Assembly (NCBI RefSeq): GCF_051106095.1
Contig: NC_135785.1
Coordinates: 183,276,045 to 183,340,044, forward strand
DNA: 64,000 nt
Reading direction: 5' to 3'
From: Pogona vitticeps
Taxonomy: Eukaryota; Chordata; Lepidosauria; Squamata; Agamidae
Position 1 is the first letter of the stretch. Every line of letters begins with the position of its first letter. Shown piece by piece: positions 55,913 to 64,000 of the stretch. The notes under the pieces are model-generated. The model was given only the letters and a program-made list of their open reading frames with translations. It made no database searches and was not told the origin of the DNA. The position numbers and the translations under genes are program-made.

Positions 55913-56342
55913 AAGGTAAAGGTTCCCCTTGACATTTTAGTCAGTCATGTTCGACTCTAGGGGGCGGTGCTCATCCCCGTTTCCAAGCTGTAGAGCCAGC
56001 GTTTGTCCAAAGACAGTTTCCGTTGTCACGTGGCCAGCGCGGCTATACACGGAACACTGTTTACCTTCCCACCGAGATGGTACCTATTTATCTACTCGCA
56101 TTTACATGCTTTCGAACTGCTAGGTTGGCGAGGAGCTGGGACAAAGCGATGGGAGCTCACTCCATCACATGGATTCGATCTTACGACTGCTGGTCTTCTG
56201 ACCCTGCAGCACACAATGGCTTCTGTGGTTTAGCCCGCAGCGCCACCACGTCCCTCAGCGCCACCACGTTCTTCAGCGCCACTACATCCACCAGCGCCAC
56301 TACATCCCTCAGTGCCACCACGTCCCTCAGCGCCACCACGTC
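55913..56342 (-). mobile_element. SINE with expanded 18-bp array at its 5' end
   Basis: Same family as 23089-23438: a GGTAAA tail at the left, TTGACATTTTAGTCAGTCAT, CGACTCTAGGGGGCGGTGCT, GGTACCTATTTATCTACTCG, then the reverse of a tRNA-like head. A 12-bp target duplication TGTGGGGAACTA (55901-55912 and 56343-56354) encloses everything, including about six tandem copies of the 18-base 5' end (CAGCGCCACCACGTCCCT). Confidence 0.9.
56228..56342. repeat. 18-bp tandem array, about 6 copies
   Basis: Units vary around CAGCGCCACCACGTCCCT (variants ACGTTCTT, ACATCCAC, ACATCCCT). In the sister SINE at 23089 this sequence occurs once, at the tip of the head. Translated in one frame it gives SATTSL repeats, which has no coding meaning. 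Confidence 0.92.
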
Positions 56343-56354
56343 TGTGGGGAACTA

Positions 56355-56765
56355 CAGTCTTACATATGTTTTCTTAGGGGTAAACTCCATCAACTGGTGG
56401 AAGAAATACCAATAATTTAAGATATGCAGATAACTGCAAGTCTTCCTGGCAGGAAACAGCTCTTGAAATAACTTTTAGTGAAACTGAAAGAAGAAGTCCC
56501 AAAGCAGTTGAAAATTAAGACAAAAATCACAACTATAGAAGAACTACCAAAGGAACTAGGACATCCAATGAAAATAATATTGAAGGAGAAACCGGAGTCT
56601 CAGGATGTAAGAAAATAAATATCTCTTTATGTCAATTTAAAATGTCCAGCTCATTTTGGCCTGAGTTTTATGGGCTTCTTCGGAGGTGAGGGTTTTTGGT
56701 CTACATTAGATCTTTAATTTGGTCTGAACACAGCTCCACCAGATTAGCTAACTAATAAGGTAACA
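56355..56765. other. Low-copy or decayed RTE sequence
   Basis: Nothing clear. Short phrases (ATTTAAGATATGCAGATAAC near 56415) may be decayed RTE RT sequence, the YADD region of the following fragment. Confidence 0.3.
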
Positions 56766-57210
56766 GTGGTTTCTCCTTCAGAAAGAGATACAGAAGAACT
56801 GCACAACTTTAATGACAAAAATGAAGACACTGAAATAGTTGAAGATTTGGTATACCTTAGTTCAGTTATCAATCCAAATGGAGACTACAGCCAAGAAATC
56901 AGAAGAGGTCTGAGACTTGGAAGGGCAGCAGTGAAGGAATTAGAAGAGACCATCAAGTGTAAGGATGTGTCACTGGAGACCATGATCAAGGTCATCCATA
57001 CTCTTGTATTTCCCTATGGGTGTGAAAGCTGGACAGTAAAGAAAGCTGACAGGAAAAAAGAAATGATTTTTTGAAATGTGGTGCTGGAGGAGAGATACCT
57101 TGAGCTGTCAGAAAGACAGTGGGCCCTAGAACAAATCAAGCCTGAACTATCTTTGGAGGCAAAATGTTGAAACTGAGGCTGTTCTACTTCGGGCACATAA
57201 TTAGAAAGTA
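56766..57210 (+). mobile_element. Old RTE-clade LINE fragment
   Basis: It translates to EDLVYLSSVINPNGDYSQEI, RRGLRLGRAAVKELEETIKC, KDVSLETMIKVIHTLVFP, YGCESWTVKKADRK, then (other frame) CCWRRDTLSCQKD and FYFGHIIRK. This is an RTE reverse transcriptase thumb region, related to but distinct from BovB (BovB has LDSILKSRDITLPTK). Open for 102 codons, then frame-shifted near 57074. Confidence 0.75.
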
Positions 57211-58364
57211 CCGTAAATTTCTCTGGAATCATACAGTTTATGCAAATAGCATAAGATTATGCATTACAATCTGATGTCATATGATTCACACAGAACTCTT
57301 TCATTCAAAAGATAGACAAAATCTCAAAAGGGGCCAAAAGAACAACTAGAATTGGGTTTCACATCTGTCATAAACAAATACCAACCTGAAACTGTATTTT
57401 CTCTCATAGTTAGAATATACTACTTCACTTTCTTTTTCAAAGTCATAGAAATCCCTCCTTCCCTCCCTCTCTCTCCCTCCCTCCCTCCCTCCCTCTCTCT
57501 CACACACACATATACACACACGCACACACACACACACACACTCCCATTCATATTTCATCTGAAAATCTTCCAACCCAGTTTACAAACTTCATTTACGTGG
57601 GGCAGAGTGGTGAGGAACCTGGTAGCAATGAAGAGCAGTGCTGGCTTACCCCTTGTCAGGCAAAAAGACAGCTAAGCTCATTGTGTCAAGTTGTAATTTG
57701 TTCATCCCTTTTCTTTTCAGAGACCCAAATGGGCAGATGGTTAATTCCATTCCTTTTCTATAAAAGCTCTGGGGAAACTCCTCCTGGGAGCTGTGCTTCT
57801 CACACAGCAGGCTGAGCTGCCATGCCGAACTTTGGATTGTTGGCTCAATGAATACAGCAAGGATCCTTTCAAGAAGACAAAAAACGATGGCTTCTTTATT
57901 AGCATATCAGAGTAAAACTGTGGTGGGAACCCTCACAAGCAACAAAGGATGCAACTGCCAGGCCATTGTTTAAGCAGGCCCTGCAGAAGGAGGGGGATTC
58001 ATAATTGTCCACTTGCTGGGCAATAACAGACAGATGTTGACATTTCTTTTCCTTTGGGGGCTTAGGCTCTACAACTCTGCCTCACAGCATCCCAAGGAAT
58101 GTTTCCTTGTATCCTACAGAGAAGGCCTACACAGGGAGAGCTTAGAAGACAAGCTGTTTTGAATGAAATCATGGTGCATTTACATACGAACATGTAAATA
58201 GCAGGGAGCACTAATTAGATGTGTAGAACTGGTTACAAATAGATTATGTCTCGGATAAAAATTTAATTCAGTATAGCTTGACTGGGCGTTTGCTTAAGCA
58301 AAATTCTTGGATTTTTATTTTTTTTTGCTTCATGTGTTTTTGTTATTTCTGTAATAATAATAAT
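57211..58364. other. Low-copy sequence with compound microsatellite
   Basis: No gene recognised. (TCCC)n with (CT)n and (CA)n at 57452-57541. Confidence 0.45.
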
Positions 58365-58572
58365 TCTGACTTGTGGCAGCCCTTTGCAGGGTTTTATAGG
58401 TAGAGACTGCTCAGAAGTGGTTTATCATTCCCTTCTTCTGGGGGCAGCTCTGGATGGTGCAGCTTGCCCAAGGTAAAAAAGGCTGGCTCTTCTCCCAAGA
58501 GGCACAGTGGGAATCAAACTCCCAACTTCTGGTTCCGTAGCCAGTCAGCTAAACCACTTAGCTGCCCAGATA
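58365..58572 (-). mobile_element. tRNA-headed SINE (same family as 1955-2165)
   Basis: TTCTGACTTGTGGCAGCCC, CAGGGTTTTATAGG, TCAGAAGTGGTTTATCATTC, CCTTCTTCTGGGGGCAGCTC, GCACAGTGGGAATCAAACTC (reversed B-box) and AAACCACTTAGCTGCCCAG. The tRNA-like head is at the right, so the SINE is on the minus strand. Confidence 0.7.
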
Positions 58573-58589
58573 AATAGTGTTTTCTATAA

Positions 58590-58655
58590 CCAGCTAGCTG
58601 ATAGCTCAGTGGTTTAGGCCTCTGGCTTCAGAGCCAGAGGCTGGGAGTTTGATTT
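58590..58655 (+). mobile_element. tRNA-like SINE head, plus orientation
   Basis: TAGCTCAGTGGTTTAGGCCT (A-box-like), a stem TCTGGCTTCAGAGCCAGA, and GCTGGGAGTTTGATTT (start of a B-box) form a tRNA-like 5' half of a SINE head. It is cut off by the following BovB copies and lies head-to-head with the minus-strand SINE just upstream. It is not a functional tRNA gene because the acceptor and T arms are missing. Confidence 0.6.
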
Positions 58656-59073
58656 GTTGTTGTTATTTAGTCATGTCCAACTTTTCGTGACCCCATGGAC
58701 CAGAGCACGCCAGGCACTCCTGTCTTCCACTGCCTCCCGGAGTTGGGTCAAATTCATGTTGGTAGCTTCGATGACACTGTCCAACCATCTCATTCTTTGT
58801 CATTCCCTTCTCCTCTTGCCTTCACTCTTTCCCAGCATCAGGGTTTTTTCCAGGGAGTTTTCTCTTCTCATGAGATGGCCAAAGTATTGGAGCATCAGCT
58901 TCAGGATCTGTCCTTCCAGGGAGCACTCAGGGTTGATTTCCTTTAAAATGGATAGATTTGTTCTCTTTGCAGTCCAGGGGACTCTCAAGAGTCTCCTCCA
59001 GCAACAAAATTCAAAAGCATCGATTCTTCGGTGGTCAGCTTTCTTTATGGTCCAGCTCTCACTTCCATACATT
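58656..59073 (-). mobile_element. BovB LINE, 3' 418 bp
   Basis: It starts at the BovB 3' end (TGTTGTTGTTATTTAGTCAT, then CGTGACCCCATGG) and continues through the RT C-terminus to MYGSESWTIKKADHRRIDAF, where it is truncated. A second BovB begins immediately in the same orientation. The minus-strand frame is broken once between its two open stretches. Confidence 0.93.
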
Positions 59074-59075
59074 CG

Positions 59076-61103
59076 TTTCGTTTAGTCGTTTAGTCGTGCC
59101 CGACTCTTCGTGACCCCATGGACCAGAGCACGCCAGGCCCTTCTATCTTCCACTGCCTCCCGGAGTTGGGTCAAATTCATGCCGGTCGCTTCAATGAGAA
59201 TGTCCACCAATCTTGTCATCTGTTGTCCCCTTCTCCTCTTCCCTTCACATTTTCCCAATATCAAGGTCTTTTCCAGGGAGTCCTCTCTTCTCATGAGATG
59301 GCCAAAGTATTGGAGCCTCAGCTTCAACATCTGTCCTTCCAGTGAGCACTTGGGGTTGATTTCCTTTAGAATTGATAGGTTTGTTCTCCTTGCAGTCCAG
59401 GGACTCTCAAGAGTCTCCTCCAGCACCACAATTCAAAGGCATCAATTCTACGGCGGTCAGCTTTCTTTATGGTCCAGCTCTCACTTCCATACATCACGAC
59501 AGGAAAAACCATAGCTTTGACTATTCGGACTTTTGTTGGCAAGGTGATATCTCTGCTTTTTAAGATGCTGTCAAGGTTTTTCATCGCTTTCCTCCCAAGA
59601 AGCAGGCGTCTTTTAATTTCGTGGCTGCTGTCTCCATCTGCAGTGATTATGGAGCCCAAGAAAGTAAAATCTGTCACTGCCTCCATATCTTCCCCTTCTA
59701 TTTCCCAGGAGGTGATGGGGCCAGTGGCCATGATCTTAGTTTTTTTTATGTTGAGTTTCAAACCGTTTTTTGCACTCTCCTCTTTCACCCTCATTACAAG
59801 GTTCTTTAGTTCCTCCTCACTTTCTGCCATCAAAGTGGTATCATCTGCATATCGGAGGTTGTTGATATTTCTTCCGGCGATCTTAATTCCAGCTTGGGAT
59901 TCCTCCAGTCCAGCCTTCCGCATGATGTATTCTGCATATAAATTGAATAAGCAGGGGGACAATATACAGCCTTGTCGTACTCCTTTCCCAATTTTGAACC
60001 AATCAGTTGTTCCATATCCAGTTCTAACTGTTGTTTCCTGTCTCACATATAGGTTTCTCAGGAGATGGATAAGGTGGTCAGGCACGCCCATTTCTTTAAG
60101 GACTTGCCATAGTTTGCTGTGGTACACACAGTCAAAGGCTTTTGCATAATCAATGAAGCAGAAGTGGATGGAATTCTTTGGCTTTCTCCATAATCAAGCT
60201 CATGTTAGCAATTTGGTCTCGAGTTCCTCTGCCCCTATGAAATCCAGCTTGTACTTCTGAGAGTTGTCGGTCCACATACTGCTGAATCTAACGTAGGATT
60301 TTGAGCATAGCCTTGCTAGCGTGTGAAATGAGTGCAATTGTACAGTAGTTGGAGCATTCTTTAGCATTGCCCTTCTTTGGGATTGGGATGGAGACTGATC
60401 TTTTCCAATCCTCTGGCCACTGCTGGGTTTTCCAAACTTGCAGGCATATTGAGTGTAGCACCTTAACAGCATCATCTTTTAAGATTTTAAATAGTTCCAC
60501 TGGAATGCCATAGCCTCCACTGGCCTTGTTGTTAGCCATGCTTTCTAATGCCCATTTTTGTCCTTTATCATGTCCATCTTTGCACAAAATGATCCTTTGA
60601 TAATTCCAACTTTCTGTGTTTTCCTTTTCTATTCTTTTCCTCTATATCTTTGCACTGTTCATTTAAGAAGGCCCTCTTCTCTCTCCTTACTATTCTTTGG
60701 AAGTCTGCATTCAATTTACTGTAGCTTTCCCTATCTCCCTTGCATTTTGTTTCCCTGACTAGCCCAATGGTTTTTCCTACTTTCTCCAGTTTAAGCTTGG
60801 GTTTTGCTATAAGAAGCTGATGATCAGAGCCACAATGAGCTCCTGGTCTTGTTTTTGCTGACTGTATAGATCTTCTCCATCTTTGGCTCCATAGAATATA
60901 ATCAGTCTGATTTTGGTACTGCCCATCCGGTCATGTCCATGTGTAAAGTCGCCTCTTGTGTTGCTGGAAAAGAGTGTTTGTGATGACCAGCTTATTCTCT
61001 TGACAAAACTCTATTAGTTCTTGCCCTGCTTCCATTTGAACTCCAAGGCCAAACTTACCTGTTTTTCCTTTTCTCTCTTGACTCCCTACTTTAGCATTCC
61101 AGT
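59076..61103 (-). mobile_element. BovB LINE, 2 kb, endonuclease end to 3' end
   Basis: The 3' end is at the left (CGTTTAGTCGTGCCCGACTC, CGTGACCCCATGG). Reading minus: the endonuclease end (LGDWNAKVG-like DWNAKVGSQERK, RLYTW, NQTDYI), KMDMIKDKNG-like region, KDDAVKVLHSICLQVWKTQQ, WPEDWKRSVSIPIPKKGNAK, VPDHLIHLLRNLYVRQETTV, GVRQGCILSPCLFNLYAEYI, NINNLRYADDTTLMAESEEE (YADD near 59840), and SESWTIKKADRRRIDAFELW. A 253-codon stretch (59366-60127) is open. One frame change follows at 59395-59400 (PWTAR), and others occur around 60140-60300. It is the best-preserved BovB RT here. Its 5' truncation point abuts a Tigger-like remnant. Confidence 0.95.
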
Positions 61104-61105
61104 GC

Positions 61106-61505
61106 CCTACAGTTCAATGCATTCCAATGGGGGGGGGGAATTCACCAAAAATTAACGAAGACTCAGAACAAAGCCAAATTAAGTTTGCAAAGGTTTTACA
61201 AGGTGCACTAACGATTCCAAGCATTTTAAACAGTTTTTGAACATTTTAAGACACTTTAAAAATAGCGAAAACGGACCTGTCAAAACCATTGAAATGCATT
61301 GAATAGGTTCCAATGGGGGAACCGCGTTTCGCTTAGCGATGTTTCCTATGGCGATTTTCACTTAAGGATGGTAATCTGTTCCCATTGGAACGGATTATCC
61401 GGTTTTCAATGCATTCCTATGGGAAATGGTGTTTCACTTAGCGATGTTTTCCCATAGCGATGTTTTTTTTGGAACCAATTAACATCGCTAAGCGAGGCAC
61501 CACTT
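61106..61505. mobile_element. Tigger/mariner-like remnant
   Basis: The right end, reversed, reads AGTGGTGCCTCGCTTAGCGA, followed by repeated CGCTTAGCGATGTTTCC and CCTATGG phrases. The left terminus is not preserved beyond TACAGTT. No coding content. Confidence 0.65.
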
Positions 61506-61538
61506 ATACATATATGCACACAATAAAAATACTGGGTG

Positions 61539-61722
61539 AAATTCTACTTGTGCTTGCATAACTTGCTGGAGCTAGTTGCTGCTAATTGATGGGGTGCCAG
61601 CTCAAATCTCCATTGCGCAATTAGGTTCATGACTGTGGCCAAGATATATCATGGCACCTCATCAATTAGCTGCAACTAGGCACACCAGGATATGCAAACT
61701 TTATGCAAGCATCAGTAGAATT
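61539..61722. mobile_element. Fold-back element, long inverted arms
   Basis: The left arm AAATTCTACTTGTGCTTGCA continuing to GCTAATTGATGGGGTGCCA is matched by the reversed right arm AAATTCTACTGATGCTTGCA continuing to GCTAATTGATGAGGTGCCA. Arms are about 75 bp with a 35-bp spacer. Clear flanking duplication was not found, so the superfamily is unassigned. Confidence 0.75.
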
Positions 61723-62454
61723 TTGGCAATTGTGAAGATTGCACAGTGACAAGAAAGCCATAAAACCAGTAAATAAAAGGCAATATACTGTATATCCAAA
61801 ATCAATTTAAACGGATTTAATTCACTTTCAAAATTTCAAACATTTCCCACAAAAGAATGGATTTAAGCAACAAAAGGGGACTATAAAATACAGTTCCCAT
61901 TATTTTTAAGCTTGTTCATGATAGTCTAGGCTAACAGTCTTGCTTCATCCAGGACAGAGGTTTCTTTATAGGCAAGCTAGGAAACTGCAGAACACATCTG
62001 TTCTGTCAAATATTGCAGTCCTTTTTTTGCTAGCTATAGGCATACCACTGTTTACTTCTAGCAGCTGCCATCGAGGCTCAGCCAATTGGTCAGTTTTTGA
62101 GCTGTTTCTGTTCCTGGGCCACTTTTTTCTCAGCTACTATTTTAGTTCCGCTAAGTTCTATACTTCATTTCTTACACTGCGTTCTTAATGACGCAGAATT
62201 TATAGGTGTCCGGCTTGAAATGTAAAAATAGGAAAGCAACAAATATATGTTTGGAAGCAGAAAGGTAAAACTGTTAAATGTTTCTCTGAACTGGGACTGG
62301 CTGCACCTTCCCGATCACTCAAGATCAATTCACTTTTGCTGCCTGCTAATGTTTGCAATGGATCCTTTCTTGCTCTCCGTTATTCCCTTGGCGCCAGAAA
62401 CTGTCCTAACACCTTGTTGGCATCCACGAAAATATGTGCCTGTTTGATTCCAAC
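61723..62454. other. Low-copy sequence
   Basis: No gene or repeat family recognised. Confidence 0.4.
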
Positions 62455-62533
62455 TGACTGGCCACTATGTGAACAGAATGCTAGACTTGATAAGCCTTTG
62501 GTATGACCTAGAAGGCCTGTGTTTATTTTCTTA
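62455..62533 (+). mobile_element. CR1 LINE, terminal 3' fragment
   Basis: TGGCCACTATGTGAACAGAA, TGCTAGACTTGATAAGCCTT and TGGTATGACCTAGAAGGCCT, ending TTTATTTTCTTA, match the reverse complement of the CR1 3' end at 31678 (CACTGTGAGATACAGGAAGC, GACTAGATTGGCCCTTGGTC, ending TTATGTTCTTATG). Only the last 80 bases are present, and they are diverged. Confidence 0.65.
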
Positions 62534-63821
62534 CACTGGGGTGTGATCAAACAGGCATCTAGCCCACTGTTTGGTCTGCTGTGGGGATGCTTCTTGTTCT
62601 GGTGATCACACGACGGAATCATTGGAGTAAACAAGCCTGTCCCCAGAGCATCCTTACCCACACATTTCTGAATAAAATTAATGCTCACAAATTTTGGGTT
62701 TGAACTCTTCCTCACTTAAGAGTCTTATGTTTTTGTAATGTGCCCAATGTTGGCAACCTTACTGGGATTTTCAGTGTATGTTAGATGTTCAAGGGGTGAT
62801 TTAGATTCCACCCCCAATTGAGTTTCCAGGATCAAGCAGAGATTTAAACGCCAAGTCTTTGGCATGCTATCCACTATACCACAATAATCAGCAACTTGAG
62901 AAGTTAGTGTTAAAGTTTGCTGGTGGAAGATGAATATTTCACAGCTTTAGAGATAAACTATACTTATTAATAATTCTAAAACACTATCGGAAATTGTAAA
63001 TGTTACTTTCTGGACGATAGCTTCTAGAACCATCCTGGCAGCAGAATTCTGGGAGCTGTGTTGGAAAATAATAACTTTTTAAAACTCTGCACATTGATCT
63101 TTTCATTTTTATTTTATTCTGTGATGATTCTCTTCCAAAAGAACTGTGTAGTATTTCAGCGCCTATGACTTTATTGGGCACATACTTCAGATCATATAAC
63201 AAAGATTAGCCACTCTTACGATTTAACCACTCTGTTCTCTGAACAACTAGAGCTGCTTGGAGTCATTTAAAAGAAGAATGTAGCTCTATCAGTACTGAAT
63301 GAGATCACAGCTGGTTTAAATCATAAGGCCTCATTTAATGGCTGGAAACCAGACAAATGCCTCAAGAAAAAAAAAGCACTGCTAACAGGAGGAATTCAGG
63401 GTGGGGGTAGAAGCTGAACTATGCGGAGTATGCCTTATTTGGAAAACCAACATTTCAGATAGCTGACTGAAAACTCTTACAGCCATTCTCGGCATTTAAA
63501 CAGCATGACTTAAGTTCTGCTTTTTAAAGAAGTGTCACTTTCTTGATAGCAAAAGATCCAAACAAGGAATGAAAATAATATGGTCACTCATTGGTGCAGA
63601 AGAATGTTTTGTTTTTCTGTTCTGCTTTTGTTACAATCAACCCCACTTAATGGACAAATCTCCTTGGATGTCTAGCAGTTAGTTGACTATTAACAATACA
63701 TGTCCAGCATTTGTCAGGTGATCACCAAAGCCCACTTCCAGGCTGTGGGGCATAAGCAGTAGTGATTGGGAAATAGCAGTTGCTTACATTCTGGCTTGTT
63801 TTTAGATGCTGTTTGTGTTTC
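62534..63821. other. Low-copy sequence
   Basis: No gene recognised. A piece at about 62830-62885 looks faintly like a reversed tRNA-type SINE head but is too diverged to call. Confidence 0.4.
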
Positions 63822-63829
63822 CTCTATAG

Positions 63830-63958
63830 TGATGACTCCCAAATTTGGGTAATCTAAGTGTTTTTAAACTGCAACTCCCAGAAGCCTTCACTATTAGCTG
63901 TGCTGGCTGGAATTTCTGGGAGTTGCAGTCCTGAGTTACCCAAGGTTGGGAACCACTG
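63830..63958. mobile_element. hAT-type hairpin MITE
   Basis: The right end, reversed, is CAGTGGTTCCCAACCTTGGG. The left end is diverged (TGATGACTCCCAAATTTGGG). Flanking 8-mers CTCTATAG (63822-63829) and GTCTATAG (63959-63966) differ at one base. The arms share AACTGCAACTCCCAGAAGCC and its reverse, so the whole element folds back. Confidence 0.85.
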
Positions 63959-64000
63959 GTCTATAGCGTTGAATATATATAGCATTCTTTTGGGGGCATC

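Noticed and set aside
56228-56342. CRISPR-like array
   Set aside because: Units are contiguous with no spacers, within a SINE in a vertebrate-type genome.
58590-58655. Functional tRNA gene
   Set aside because: Only the 5' half to the start of the B-box is present, with no T arm or acceptor closure. It is a SINE head.
62830-62885. Reversed tRNA-type SINE head
   Set aside because: Only loose similarity to a B-box and 'ccactataccac' end. Too diverged to support.

Overview
The window reads as squamate reptile (lizard or snake) nuclear DNA. The reasons are its AT-rich background with scattered microsatellites and its mixture of interspersed repeats: many 5'-truncated BovB/RTE LINEs, L2-type and CR1-type LINEs, tRNA-headed SINEs, and non-autonomous hAT and Tc1/mariner/Tigger-like elements. 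No host gene with a convincing exon was found. The only recognisable host-derived coding sequence is a decayed, intronless copy of OTUD6B at 36391-37229. The window is therefore most likely intergenic or deep intronic.

Layout. 0-10 kb: mostly low-copy sequence with a hAT-like fragment, a SINE, an L2 3' end with a GAAT tail, a BovB 3' part, a double hairpin near 6 kb and an older RTE 3' end. 10-15 kb: a 306-bp hAT element with an 8-bp target duplication, a BovB with a 10-bp duplication, and a 639-bp TA-flanked element with a very GC-rich core. 15-29 kb: long unremarkable AT-rich stretches, a multi-palindrome, two hAT elements, a SINE, and a 1.2-kb Tigger-like element carrying a 72-bp tandem repeat. 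29-33 kb: L2 and CR1 copies, both on the minus strand. 33-38 kb: an unrecognised coding-like stretch, a 449-bp hAT-like element and the OTUD6B retrocopy. 38-42 kb: a nest in which an L2 has been split by a young non-LTR retrotransposon with an uninterrupted 882-codon ORF (endonuclease end, reverse transcriptase, C-terminal zinc finger). 42-48 kb: a 44-bp BovB micro-insertion, a minus-strand L2 and a 2.4-kb BovB. 50-57 kb: a 720-bp hAT with a GC-rich core, two abutting Tigger-like elements, a SINE whose 5' end has grown into an 18-bp tandem array, and an old RTE piece. 58-62 kb: back-to-back SINE heads and two head-to-tail minus-strand BovB copies, then a Tigger-like remnant and a fold-back element. 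62-64 kb: a CR1 end and a hairpin hAT MITE.

How the parts relate. The LINEs (BovB, L2, CR1 and the 882-codon family) supply reverse transcriptase. The SINEs and the OTUD6B copy are products of such machinery, although which LINE moved each one is inference. The DNA elements lack transposases and would have been moved in trans by hAT and Tigger/mariner enzymes. The most unusual theme is that three unrelated TIR elements (12.5, 50.2 and 53.5 kb) carry GC-rich, CpG-rich cores unlike their surroundings, which raises the question of captured host DNA. I recognised no endogenous retrovirus, LTR element, Polinton, CRISPR array or structural RNA gene with confidence.
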